Source: Methylorubrum rhodinum
GTDB lineage: Bacteria; Pseudomonadota; Alphaproteobacteria; Rhizobiales; Beijerinckiaceae
DNA: 64,000 nt
Direction: 5' to 3'
NCBI RefSeq assembly: GCF_014199935.1
Contig: NZ_JACHOP010000003.1
Location: 186,001 to 250,000 of the forward strand
Below the pieces are notes generated by a model that worked only from the letters and a program-made list of their open reading frames with translations, ran no database searches and was not told where the DNA came from. This document shows positions 34,299-42,668 of this stretch, one piece after another. The position numbers were made by a program, and so were the translations under genes. Positions within the stretch are counted from its first letter, which is position 1; every line of letters begins with the position of its first letter.

Positions 34299-36140
34299 TC
34301 ACGCATCCGCGGGCGAGCGCGACGTGCCTTCCGTCTCGGCCAGCCGCACCGCGTGGTTGATGATCGCCATGTGCGTAAAACCCTGGGGGACGTTGCCGCG
34401 CTGCTCGCCGGTCCCGGCGTCGATCTCCTCGGCGAACAGGCCGAGATCGTTGCCGCGGGTCAGCAGGCGCTCGAACAGGGCGGTCGCCTCGTCCCCGCGC
34501 CCGGCCAGCGCGAGGCAGCCGACGCGCCAGAAGGCGCAGGCCGTGAAGGTCGCTTCCTCGCCCTCCAGGCCGTCGTTCACGCGGTAGCGGTAGAGCAGAT
34601 CGCCGGTGCCCAAGGCCGCCTCGACCCGCTCCAGGGTCGCGGCCACCCGCGGGGCGCGCGCGTCGAAGGCGCGGAACAGCACCGCGCGCAGGACGGCGGC
34701 GTCGAGATCGGTCGAGCCGTAATCCATCGTGTAGGCGCCGGCCGCCTCGTTCCAGCCCTCCGCGTGGTACTCGGCCCGGATCTCTTCCGCGACCCGCTCC
34801 CATTCGGCGATCCGTTCGGGTGCGGCGAGCCGGTGCTTGGGATCGGAGCGGGCGATCTGCGCCGCGCAATCGAGCCCGACCCAGAGCATCGCCTTGGTGT
34901 GCAGGATCTGGCGCATCGGCCCGCGCAGTTCCCAGATGCCGTGGTCGGGCTCGCGGCGCCGGCCGACGATGTGGCCGGTCAGATGCGCGAGCGCCTCGGG
35001 CAGGTGGTCGTTGACCTTGACCGGCGGGTCGAACGCGACCGCTTCCAGGTAGTGGTGGAGCGCCACGAGGAACTCGCCGTAGATGTCGAACTGGCGCTGG
35101 TCGCTCGCGGCGTTGCCGAGCCGCACCGGACCCGTGCCGCGCCAGCCGCGCAGGTGATCGAGACTCTCCTCCGCCGGCATCGGCCCGTCGAGGGCGTACA
35201 TCAGCCGGAGATGGCGGCCCCGGCTCGGGTCCGCGTCGCGCAGGAAGCGCAGGAACTCGGCGGCCTCGCGGTCGTAGCCGAGATTGACGAAGGCGGTGAC
35301 GGTGAAGCTCGCGTCCCGCATCCAGACGTAGCGGTAGTCGTAGTTGCGGTTGCCCGGCACCGCCTCGGGCAGGCCCATGGTCGCGGCGGCGACGATGCCC
35401 CCCGACGGCGCGTGGGTGAGGAGCTTGAGGGTGAGCGCGCTGCGCAGGACCGTCTCGCGGTAGGGCCCGCGATAGGTGCAGCGCCCCGACCATTCCCGCC
35501 AATAGTCGTCCGTAGCCGAGAGCCACGCCTCGACCCGTTCCAGGCCGACCGGCCCCTCCCCGCCATGGGCGAGGACGAGGTCGGCCCGCTCGCCCGCACC
35601 CAACCGGAACGCGGCCTCCGCCGCCCCCTCCCCGACCGTCAGGGACACGCTCGCCGCGGCCCGCATCGCGTCGCCGCCGCCGGTGAACCGCACCGTGCCG
35701 TCCTCCCGGGCTTCGGCCGTGCTGGCCGCGCGGGCGTAGTCGAAGGTCGGCCGAACGGTCCAGGCTCCCGAGACCGTGCCGGACTCGCAGGCGAGGCGGC
35801 GCACCACGCGGGCCTCGGCGCGGCCGTCGGGGCCCTCCTCCGGCACCGGCTCGCGGCGGGCGAGCGGCATGAAATCGGTGAGCACGGCCCGGCCGGTCTG
35901 CGTGACGAAGACCGTCTCCAGGATGTTGGTGCCGGCCCGGTAGCGGCGCTCGGTGCCGAGGAGCCCGTCAAGGACGAGGCGGCAGGCGCCGCCCCGGTCG
36001 CGGTCGAGCAGGGCCAGGAACAGCGCCGGGCCGTCGTGGCGGGGCCAGCACAGCCAGTCGAGGGAGCCGTCGCGAGCGATGAGGGCGGTGGTGCGGGTAT
36101 CGCCGATCACGGCGTAGTCGGCGATGGGTCTGTCCGTCAC
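34299..36140 (-). CDS. Glycoside hydrolase family 15 (glucoamylase/trehalase-like)
   Basis: The 613-residue protein has the bacterial GH15 layout: an N-terminal beta-sandwich beginning IADYAVIGDTRTTALIARDGSLDWLCWP, then an (alpha/alpha)6 barrel. YRYVWMRDASFTVTAF holds a substrate-binding Arg-Asp pair, and PDHGIWELRG supplies the probable general acid glutamate. There is no signal peptide, so it acts in the cytoplasm. Bacterial members hydrolyse maltooligosaccharides, trehalose or related alpha-glucosides; the substrate cannot be fixed from sequence. No trehalose or glycogen gene is adjacent. The stop is 57 bases from that of the small orphan gene. Confidence 0.92.
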   Translation of the reverse strand: MTDRPIADYAVIGDTRTTALIARDGSLDWLCWPRHDGPALFLALLDRDRGGACRLVLDGLLGTERRYRAGTNILETVFVTQTGRAVLTDFMPLARREPVPEEGPDGRAEARVVRRLACESGTVSGAWTVRPTFDYARAASTAEAREDGTVRFTGGGDAMRAAASVSLTVGEGAAEAAFRLGAGERADLVLAHGGEGPVGLERVEAWLSATDDYWREWSGRCTYRGPYRETVLRSALTLKLLTHAPSGGIVAAATMGLPEAVPGNRNYDYRYVWMRDASFTVTAFVNLGYDREAAEFLRFLRDADPSRGRHLRLMYALDGPMPAEESLDHLRGWRGTGPVRLGNAASDQRQFDIYGEFLVALHHYLEAVAFDPPVKVNDHLPEALAHLTGHIVGRRREPDHGIWELRGPMRQILHTKAMLWVGLDCAAQIARSDPKHRLAAPERIAEWERVAEEIRAEYHAEGWNEAAGAYTMDYGSTDLDAAVLRAVLFRAFDARAPRVAATLERVEAALGTGDLLYRYRVNDGLEGEEATFTACAFWRVGCLALAGRGDEATALFERLLTRGNDLGLFAEEIDAGTGEQRGNVPQGFTHMAIINHAVRLAETEGTSRSPADA

Positions 36141-36224
36141 GGCCTCGTCCCGGTTGTGCGGCGCGAAAACGCCTCGGGACGGGCGGGGTTGCCGCCTGCG
36201 ACATCGCGCGGAGGGCTCGGCCTG

Positions 36225-36464
36225 TCAGCGGCGGCGCCCCGACGAGACGCGGCGCCCGCGGCGCGTGCCGTAGCTGCCGGGCCGCCGGTAATTGCCGCTG
36301 TTGACCCCGGCCGAGCGGTCGTTGCCGGTGGCGCTCGCCCCCGGCGACAGTCCGCTGCCGGCATTGGCGTTGCCCTCCTGCGCGAGTGCACCGCCGCCGA
36401 GAAGCAGCCCAGCGGCGAGGGCGAGGGGAAGGGTGAGCGGCAGGACGCGTCTCGGATCGAGCAT
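36225..36464 (-). CDS. Small secreted Gly/Asn/Arg-rich protein
   Basis: The 79-residue product has a signal peptide (LPLTLPLALAAGLLLGGGALAQ) and a mature part of about 50 residues rich in Gly, Ser, Asn and, at the end, Arg (RRGRRVSSGRRR). No domain is recognised. The ATG has GGAGG upstream on the minus strand (around 36470). It lies between nagA and the GH15 gene and shares their strand. A basic, disordered periplasmic peptide is the most that can be said. Confidence 0.6.
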   Translation of the reverse strand: MLDPRRVLPLTLPLALAAGLLLGGGALAQEGNANAGSGLSPGASATGNDRSAGVNSGNYRRPGSYGTRRGRRVSSGRRR

Positions 36465-36536
36465 GGGGACCTCCTGATCACGGGTCTGTGAGTGGATCGG
36501 AGGGGCGAACCGCGCGCGAGCGCTCGTGTTCCCGCG

Positions 36537-37697
36537 TCAGGCCGTCCTCGCGGCCCGGCCGCCGATCCAGGTGCCGATCACGGCGAGATCGGCCCCGAGC
36601 GCCACGAGGTCGGCGGCGTATCCCGGTGCGATCCGGCCGAGCCGGCCGTCGAGGCCGAGGAAGCGGGCCGGGGTGAGCGAGGCCATGGTCAGGGCCTCCG
36701 CCAGGGTCGCGCCGCCGCGTCCGCTCATGTGGCGCACCGCCTCGATCATGGTGATCGCCGCGCCCGCGAGCGTGCCGTCCTCGCCCGTGAGCCGGTCGCC
36801 ATCACGGCGGATGCGGCGGCCGAACAGGGTGAAGGGCGCGCCGGACGGATCGCCCACGGGCGCCATCGCATCGGTGACGAGCATCAGTCGGTCGCGGCCG
36901 ATCAGGCGCAGCGATAGCCGGAGCTGGAGATCGCCGACATGGTGCCCGTCGGCGATGATGCCGGCGAAGGCGCGCTCATCGGAGAGCGCCACGCCGACCG
37001 CGCCGGGCGCGCGCGGGCCCATCTGCGACATGGCGTTGAACAGGTGGGTGAAGCCGGTGAGCCCCTCCCCCAGAGCCCGCCGGATCGCCGGGCCGTCGTC
37101 GGCGGTGTGGCCGGCGCTGACGCGGGCGCCGCGGGCGACGAGGTCGGCCACCGCGCCGGGCGGCACCTCTTCGGGCGCGAGCGTCACCAGGGTGATGCCG
37201 CGGTCCCCGAGCCCCGTGAGGAGCGCCGCGTCGCCCTCGCCGAAGCGCGCGAGCCGGGCGGGATCGTGGATGCCGATGCGGCGGGGGCTCAGGAACGGCC
37301 CTTCGAGATGGATGCCCAGGATTCCGGGCACGCCCAGGCGAATCGCCTCCGCCACGCCCGCGATGGCGCGGCGAATCGCGGGGCGCGTGTCGGTGATGAG
37401 CGTCGGCAGCAGGGCGGTGGTGCCGCCGGCCCGGTGCGCGGCGGCGATGCGCGCGATGCCGTCCACGCTGCAATCGTCGTTGAGCAGCACCCCGCCGCCG
37501 CCGTTGACCTGAGCGTCAATGAAGCCCGGCGCCAGGATCGCGCCGGGCGGCAGGCGCGTCACGGGCACGCCCGGCGGCGGGGTGGTGGTGACGTCGATGA
37601 TCCTTTCGCCGCGCAGCAGCACTGCGCGGTCGGACCGGAAGGTTTCGCCGTCGAAGATGCGCTCGGCGGCGATGGCGTGGTCGGCGGTGCCCGTCAC
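36537..37697 (-). CDS. nagA: N-acetylglucosamine-6-phosphate deacetylase
   Basis: NagA removes acetate from GlcNAc-6-phosphate to give GlcN-6-phosphate. The 386-residue amidohydrolase has PGFIDAQVNGGGGVLLND at the barrel start, GIHLEGPFLSPRR with the metal-binding glutamate, a histidine in SAGHTADDG, FTHLFNAMSQMGPR, and the catalytic Asp in MLVTDAMAPVG. Length is normal. It is the last gene of the murQ-SIS-nagA operon; its start overlaps the stop of the SIS gene by four bases. Together the enzymes would turn MurNAc-6-phosphate into GlcN-6-phosphate and then fructose-6-phosphate. Confidence 0.95.
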   Translation of the reverse strand: MTGTADHAIAAERIFDGETFRSDRAVLLRGERIIDVTTTPPPGVPVTRLPPGAILAPGFIDAQVNGGGGVLLNDDCSVDGIARIAAAHRAGGTTALLPTLITDTRPAIRRAIAGVAEAIRLGVPGILGIHLEGPFLSPRRIGIHDPARLARFGEGDAALLTGLGDRGITLVTLAPEEVPPGAVADLVARGARVSAGHTADDGPAIRRALGEGLTGFTHLFNAMSQMGPRAPGAVGVALSDERAFAGIIADGHHVGDLQLRLSLRLIGRDRLMLVTDAMAPVGDPSGAPFTLFGRRIRRDGDRLTGEDGTLAGAAITMIEAVRHMSGRGGATLAEALTMASLTPARFLGLDGRLGRIAPGYAADLVALGADLAVIGTWIGGRAARTA

Positions 37698-38704
37698 AGG
37701 GTCTCCGTGACCTTGGTCAGCCCGGCGGGCGCGTCCGGGTCGAGGCCGCGGCGGCGGGCCTCCGCCTCGATGGCGCGGTAGGCCGGCACCAGCATGGCGA
37801 TGGGATCGCAGGCCGGATGCCCGTCGCCGAGCCAGGGCAGCGTGCCGGCGGGACCGCCGCAGGCCTGGACCCGCAGGCCGTCGCGGCGCAGGTCGCGCAC
37901 GAGGTCGTCGATGCCGTCGGCCACCGCATCGGCCTGCCGCAGGGCCAGAACCGGTGTCCCCGCCGAGACCGAGGCCCGCGGCCCGTGGCGCAGCTCGGCC
38001 GCGGAATAGCCGAGCGCCGGGAGCCGCAGGGTCTCGGCGAGCTTCAGGGCGATCTCCCGCACGGTGCCGAGCCCGTGCCCGCGCCCCGTGACGAAGGCGG
38101 CGGGTGCAGATTCGAGGTCGGCACCCCAGGCCGACCAGTCGAGGGCCAGCGCTCGATCCAGCCGTTCCGGCAGGACCGCGAGGCCGTCCACGAGGTCCCG
38201 GTCGCCGGCCCAGGCGGCGACGAGGGCGGCGCCCGCGATCATCGAGTTGGTCACCGTCTTGGTCGCGGCCACCGCCCGCTCGGGGCCGGCGAGGATCGGC
38301 AGGACGAGGTCGCTCGCTCGTGCCGCGGGCGAGTCGGGGTCGTTGACCAGCGCCAGCGTCAGCGCGCCGCCCGCGCGGGCGGCCTGCGTCGCCGCCACGA
38401 GGTCGGGCGAGCGGCCCGATTGCGAGACCACGACGAACAGCGCGCCCTTCACCCGGGGCGGTCGGGCATAGCCGGTCACAACGGACGGCGCCGAGGCCGA
38501 GACCGGCAGGCCGAGCCGGGTCTCGATGAGGTAGCGGAGCGCCACCCCGGCATGGCCCGAGCTACCCCGCCCGCACAAAACCACGAACGGAATCGTTTCG
38601 GGACTCAGGGCCTGCGCGATCCGCGTCGCCTCGCCCGCCGCGAGCAGCCGCGCGGCGGCCTGCGGGATCTCGGCGATCTCCCGTGACATGAAGGTCGCGC
38701 TCAT
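37694..38704 (-). CDS. SIS-domain sugar isomerase/deaminase (GlmS C-terminal-like)
   Basis: The 336-residue protein has two SIS domains like the isomerase half of GlmS and the AgaS/NagB-II deaminases: CGRGSSGHAGVALRYLIE, VVSQSGRSPDLVAA, TKTVTNSMIAGA, then FVTGRGHGLGTVREIALKL and AAELRHGPRASV. Lacking the glutaminase domain, it probably deaminates and isomerises glucosamine-6-phosphate to fructose-6-phosphate, standing in for classical NagB. Overlaps of four bases with both murQ upstream and nagA downstream indicate a tightly coupled operon. Confidence 0.9.
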   Translation of the reverse strand: MSATFMSREIAEIPQAAARLLAAGEATRIAQALSPETIPFVVLCGRGSSGHAGVALRYLIETRLGLPVSASAPSVVTGYARPPRVKGALFVVVSQSGRSPDLVAATQAARAGGALTLALVNDPDSPAARASDLVLPILAGPERAVAATKTVTNSMIAGAALVAAWAGDRDLVDGLAVLPERLDRALALDWSAWGADLESAPAAFVTGRGHGLGTVREIALKLAETLRLPALGYSAAELRHGPRASVSAGTPVLALRQADAVADGIDDLVRDLRRDGLRVQACGGPAGTLPWLGDGHPACDPIAMLVPAYRAIEAEARRRGLDPDAPAGLTKVTETL

Positions 38705-39588
38705 CGGTCGTCCCTCTCGGCCAGCGCCCGGCGCAGGTTGCCGTCGTGGCGGGCGAGCAACGCTTGCGCCCGCTCGCGGCTCGCCCCGTTGGCGATCAGG
38801 ACGCCGAGCTTCACGTCGCCGCCCGCCTCCGCCGCCGCCCGCTCGGCGGTGCCCGCGTCGCAGCCGGCGAGTTCGGCCACCATGGCGATGCCGCGGGCGC
38901 GCAGCTTCCGGTTGGTCGGGCGCATCGCCACCATGCGCCCGCGATAGACCCGGCCGAGGCGGATCATCAGCAGCGTCGAGAACAGGTTGAGGATCACCTT
39001 CTGCGCCGTGCCGGCCTTCAGCCGAGTCGAGCCCGCCAGCACCTCCGCCCCGGTGGCGGCCAGGATGCCGTGCTCGGCCGTCTCCAAGATCGGCGTGCCG
39101 GGATTGTTGGCGATGCCGACCGTCACCGCGCCGCGGGCGCGGGATTCCCTGAGTACCGCCAGCGTGAACGGCGTGGTGCCGCTGGCCGCCAAGCCCACCA
39201 CGACGTCGCCGGGGCCGATCGCGTTGCCGGTGACCCAGGCGGCGCCGTCCGCGCCCGAATCCTCGGCATCCTCGACGGCTTGCAAGAGCGCGCCCTCCCC
39301 GCCCGCGATGGCGAAGGCCAGCCGCTCGCCCGGCCAGTCGAAGGTCGGCGGCAGCTCGGCCCCGTCCTGCACGCCGATGCGGGCGGAGGTGCCCGCCCCG
39401 ACATAGGCGAGCCGCCCGCCGGCCCGCAGGCCCGCCTCCGCGGCCCGCACCGCCGCCTGGATCGCCGGCAGCGCCGGCCCCACCGCTGCTACGGCGGCGA
39501 GTTGGCCCTCCCACAGGGCCTGCAGGATGTCGCCGGGGCCCCAGGCGTCGAGGTCGGCATAGCGGGCGCTGGCGTCCTCGGTCCTCAT
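38701..39588 (-). CDS. murQ: N-acetylmuramic acid 6-phosphate etherase
   Basis: MurQ cleaves the lactyl ether of MurNAc-6-phosphate, giving GlcNAc-6-phosphate and D-lactate during cell-wall recycling. The 295-residue SIS protein has YVGAGTSARIGVQDGAELPPTF, whose glutamate corresponds to the catalytic Glu83 of the E. coli enzyme, and VEDAEDSGADG, matching the second acidic residue. GLAASGTTPFTLAVL and STRLKAGTAQKVILNL are strong family signatures. I chose MRTEDASARYADLD as start. It is the first gene of the operon, divergent from the EEP gene with 172 bases between. No MurNAc kinase or PTS is adjacent. Confidence 0.95.
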   Translation of the reverse strand: MRTEDASARYADLDAWGPGDILQALWEGQLAAVAAVGPALPAIQAAVRAAEAGLRAGGRLAYVGAGTSARIGVQDGAELPPTFDWPGERLAFAIAGGEGALLQAVEDAEDSGADGAAWVTGNAIGPGDVVVGLAASGTTPFTLAVLRESRARGAVTVGIANNPGTPILETAEHGILAATGAEVLAGSTRLKAGTAQKVILNLFSTLLMIRLGRVYRGRMVAMRPTNRKLRARGIAMVAELAGCDAGTAERAAAEAGGDVKLGVLIANGASRERAQALLARHDGNLRRALAERDDR

Positions 39589-39760
39589 TCCTGCGTCATC
39601 CTCGCCGTCCCGTCCTGACAAGTCGCTGGCACGCACCGCGATCCCGCATGGCTGCGCCCCGCCCCGATATGGCGCGTCCGGGCACCGGCGCGAGGGTCTT
39701 TCGGGAGGGATCGGTTCGCCGCGCGCGGCGTTCGGTTCGCGGGATCGGTGGGGAGAGCGC

Positions 39761-40567
39761 GTGGACCAGGGGGCCGTCGCAGGGGGAGCCGGCGCGATCG
39801 TGCCGGAGCCGGAGGGCGTGGCCGCCGGCCGGGTCACCCTCCTGACCTACAACATCCGCCATTGCCGCGGGACCGACGGCCGGGTCGCGCCGGAGCGGGT
39901 GGCCGCGGTGATCGCCGCGACGGGCGCCGACATCGTCGCGCTGCAGGAGGTCGATGTCGGCCGCGCCCGTACCGGCGGCCTCGATCAGTCCGACGAGATC
40001 GCCCGGCTGCTCGGCATGACGCCGCATTTCCACCCGGCGCTCCACATCGAGGAGGAGCGCTACGGCGACGCCATCCTCACCCGCCTGCCCTCGCGGCTGA
40101 TGCGCGCCGGCCCCCTGCCCGGCCTCGCCCGGCGCCCCGGCCTGGAGCCCCGCGGCGCGCTCTGGGTCGAGGTCGAGATCGGCACGGCCCGGCTTCAGGT
40201 CGTCAACACCCATCTCGGCCTGCGCGGGGCCGAGCGCATCGCCCAGGCCGAGGCGCTTCTCGGCGCCGGATGGCTCGCCGATCCCGCCTGCCGCGCGCCG
40301 ACCGTGCTGCTCGGCGACTTCAACGCCACCGGCTGGACCCGCGCCTATCGCCGCCTCGCCCGCGGCCTCACCGACGCGCGCCGCGTCGCCGCCCGGATCG
40401 AGGGCCGCGCGAGCTTCCCGACCCGCTTGCCCCTGCTGCGCCTCGACCGCGTCTTCGTCGGCGCGGGCGTCACGGTCGAGCGCCTCGCCGTGGTGGACGG
40501 CCCCCTGCCCCGCCGCACCTCCGACCACCTCCCCGTGCTCGCCGACATCCGGTTGTCGGAGGGCTGA
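39761..40567 (+). CDS. Endonuclease/exonuclease/phosphatase (EEP) family phosphodiesterase
   Basis: The 268-residue protein has all EEP motifs: LTYNIRHCRG, ALQEVDVG (metal-binding glutamate), NTHLGL, LLGDFNATG and TSDHLPVLAD (catalytic histidine). There is no signal peptide or membrane segment. The family spans DNA repair nucleases and lipid or inositol phosphatases. The E. coli relative YbhP is encoded beside the PLD synthase ClsB, and a PLD gene lies 2.1 kb downstream here, which favours a phospholipid role by inference. The start is GTG with GGGGAGA upstream (39750-39756). A composite repeat follows the stop. Confidence 0.87.
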   Translation: MDQGAVAGGAGAIVPEPEGVAAGRVTLLTYNIRHCRGTDGRVAPERVAAVIAATGADIVALQEVDVGRARTGGLDQSDEIARLLGMTPHFHPALHIEEERYGDAILTRLPSRLMRAGPLPGLARRPGLEPRGALWVEVEIGTARLQVVNTHLGLRGAERIAQAEALLGAGWLADPACRAPTVLLGDFNATGWTRAYRRLARGLTDARRVAARIEGRASFPTRLPLLRLDRVFVGAGVTVERLAVVDGPLPRRTSDHLPVLADIRLSEG

Positions 40568-40575
40568 GTCCGAGG

Positions 40576-40690
40576 GATTCCAAAGGGATCATCCCTTTGG
40601 CAGGGCACCGGGGCAGAGCCCCGGTTTCCCACCAAGGCCAGGGCTTTGCCCTGGACCCACGAAAGGACTTAGTCCTTTCGAAACCCGGAT
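40576..40690. repeat. Composite hairpin repeat after the EEP gene
   Basis: Consecutive palindromes CCAAAGGGATCATCCCTTTGG, GGGGCAGAGCCCC, CCAGGGCTTTGCCCTGG and CGAAAGGACTTAGTCCTTTCG occupy the space between the EEP and asparaginase genes. The order and linkers (GGACCC, GAAACCC) match 2405-2520, though loop sequences differ, consistent with compensatory change that preserves structure. Confidence 0.82.
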
Positions 40691-40744
40691 TTTGGTCGGT
40701 GCGCTATAACGGACGCGACCACCATCGAAGACGGCGATCCGACG

Positions 40745-41800
40745 ATGACGAAGACCATCGGCAACCTGACCGCGTTCGGCCTGATGGCCGCCGCCACCCT
40801 CGGCGCCGGGCCCGCCGCCGCCGAGCCTCCGAAGATCGCCGTCGTCGCCACCGGCGGCACCATCGCGATGAAGCTCGATCCGCAGACCCACGCGCCGGTG
40901 CCCGCGCTCTCGGGCGAGGACCTCGTCTCGGCGGTGCCCAAGCTCAAGGACATCGCCACGATCCAGGTGACCGAGTTCAGCAACGTGCCGAGCGACTACA
41001 TGGGCCCCGACCGCTGGCCGGCGCTCGCCCGTCGCATCGACGCGATCCTGGCCGATCCCGAGATCCGCGGCGCCATCGTGCTGCACGGAACCGACACCCT
41101 CGACCAGACCGCCTATTTCCTCGACCTGACGCTCACGAGCCCGAAACCCGTCGTGCTGGTGGGCGCGCAGCGCAACGCCTCCGACCCGGACGCCGACGGC
41201 CCGCGCAACCTCCTCAACGCCGCCCGCCAGATTCTTGCGGAGGGCGCGGCCGAGATGGGCGTGACGGTGACGCTCAACCACCGCATCAACGCCGCCCGCG
41301 AGGTGCGCAAGACCCACACGAGCAACGTCGAGACCTTCGATTCGGGCGATGCCGGCATCCTCGGCTACGTCGATGAGGACCGCGTCGTGTTCAGCCGCAA
41401 GTCCCTGCGGCGCCAGACCCTGCCGCTGCCCGAACGGATGCCGCGGGTCGATCTCGTCTCGATGTATGCCGGCGCCGACGGCTCGCAGGTGCGCCACGCC
41501 GCGCAGACCGGCGCCGAGGCGATCGTGGTCGAGGCCTATGGCTGGGGCAACGTCAACGCCGAGATGCACGACGCGATCAGTGAGGCCATCGCCAAGGGCG
41601 TGCCGGTGATCGTCGCGACCAAGGTCTATGACGGGCGCGCGCTCCCGGTCTACGGCTTCAAGGGCGGCGGCAGCACCCTGCGCAAGGCCGGCGCCGTGTT
41701 CGCGGGCGACCTGACGCCGGACAAGGCCCGCATCCTGACGCTGATCGCGCTGCCGACAACGAAGGACCGTGCGGCGTTGCAGGCGTTGTTCGACCGGTAG
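40745..41800 (+). CDS. Type II (periplasmic) L-asparaginase
   Basis: The enzyme hydrolyses asparagine to aspartate and ammonia. The 351-residue protein has a signal peptide (MTKTIGNLTAFGLMAAATLG, ending GPAAAE), then the nucleophile motif VATGGTIAM and the second active-site motif VLHGTDTLDQTAYFLDL with its Thr-Asp pair. GAQRNASDPDADGPRNL and GYGWGN-like downstream blocks agree. The signal peptide marks it as the high-affinity type II form. No asparagine transporter or regulator is adjacent; it lies behind a repeat that probably insulates it from the EEP gene. Confidence 0.94.
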   Translation: MTKTIGNLTAFGLMAAATLGAGPAAAEPPKIAVVATGGTIAMKLDPQTHAPVPALSGEDLVSAVPKLKDIATIQVTEFSNVPSDYMGPDRWPALARRIDAILADPEIRGAIVLHGTDTLDQTAYFLDLTLTSPKPVVLVGAQRNASDPDADGPRNLLNAARQILAEGAAEMGVTVTLNHRINAAREVRKTHTSNVETFDSGDAGILGYVDEDRVVFSRKSLRRQTLPLPERMPRVDLVSMYAGADGSQVRHAAQTGAEAIVVEAYGWGNVNAEMHDAISEAIAKGVPVIVATKVYDGRALPVYGFKGGGSTLRKAGAVFAGDLTPDKARILTLIALPTTKDRAALQALFDR

Positions 41801-41834
41801 CGGCCACGCATCGTTCCGGGCCGTTCGCGCGTTA

Positions 41835-42449
41835 ATGGCCATGCTTGCGCCGAACGACATCAGGGATGCGACCGAACGGGCGGCGGGTTCCGTCGGTCCG
41901 ATCGAGGCCGCGGATATCCGCGCCGGGGTCGCGCTCGCGGGCGGAAAGGACCATCCGGTGATGCCCGCGGTGATCGCCGCGGGCGAGGTCGGAAGCTGGG
42001 AGGCGCTGCTGGCGATGTCCGCCGGCACGCTGGCCTGGGGGCTCGTCACCCGCGACCGGGGCTTGGCCGAGACCGGCGGCCGGATGCTCGCCGCCGGCAT
42101 GCTGGCGAGCCTCGTCAAGACCAGCCTGAAGCGCACCCTCCACCGCACCCGGCCCAACGTCCTGATGGACACCGGCCGCTACGTGCGCGGGCCGATGGGG
42201 CCGAACGACGGCCCGTGGCAATCCTTCCCTTCGGGCCACGCCGCGCTCAGCACGGCGGTCGCCCGCGCCGTGGCCCGCGCCCGGCCGGAACTGGCGGGCG
42301 CGGCCTACGCCACCGCCGCCGGCGTCATCGCGGTGCAGCTCGTGCGCGGCGCGCATTTCCCCGTCGACGTGGTGGTGGGCGCGGCGATCGGGGTTGCGGC
42401 GGAGGCCGTGACGGACCGGGTGATCTCGGCGCAGCTGCCGGAGGAATAG
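41835..42449 (+). CDS. PAP2-family membrane phosphatase
   Basis: The 204-residue protein carries the three PAP2 motifs: KRTLHRTRP (KxxxxxxRP), SFPSGHAAL (PSGH) and the RGAHFPVDVV block (R...HxxxD). Several hydrophobic stretches (AGMLASLVKT, AAGVIAVQLV, VVVGAAIGVAAEAV) indicate a membrane protein, though fewer segments than usual are obvious at the N-terminus. Likely substrates are phosphatidate, phosphatidylglycerol phosphate or undecaprenyl pyrophosphate. The ATG at 41835 is one of two close candidates (also 41841). Its neighbours PLD and TVP38 suggest a membrane lipid role. Confidence 0.85.
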   Translation: MAMLAPNDIRDATERAAGSVGPIEAADIRAGVALAGGKDHPVMPAVIAAGEVGSWEALLAMSAGTLAWGLVTRDRGLAETGGRMLAAGMLASLVKTSLKRTLHRTRPNVLMDTGRYVRGPMGPNDGPWQSFPSGHAALSTAVARAVARARPELAGAAYATAAGVIAVQLVRGAHFPVDVVVGAAIGVAAEAVTDRVISAQLPEE

Positions 42450-42493
42450 CGGGAAACTCAATCTCCGGTTGGGCGCCGCGCTGTCCGTCCCAT

Positions 42494-42527
42494 CCCGTCA
42501 TTGCGAGGTGAAGCCGAAGCAATCCAG
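42494..42527 (+). repeat. REP element, left arm of gene-less inverted pair
   Basis: The sequence beginning CCCGTCATTGCGAGGTGAAG matches the inverse of 42606-42639 with one mismatch in 34 bases and closely resembles the arms flanking the GIY-YIG gene at 7.3-7.8 kb. Confidence 0.9.
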
Positions 42528-42605
42528 TGCTCCGCACTGTCCGGAGAAGGCGCGTGCGGGACCGCTTCGTCGGCTCGGTCTCGCTTTGCCCGGAAAGGTC
42601 GCGCT

Positions 42606-42639
42606 CTGGATTGCTTCGGCTTCGCCTCGCAATGACGGG
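42606..42639 (-). repeat. REP element, right arm of gene-less inverted pair
   Basis: Inverse partner of 42494-42527. The adjoining inner sequence (from 42580, CTCGCTTTGCCCGG, four bases, GTCGCGCTCTGG) matches the right end of the GIY-YIG unit. Only about 78 bases separate the arms and no gene lies between them. Confidence 0.9.
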
Positions 42640-42668
42640 GAGCTTTGGCATTCGACCGTAGAGCGGCC

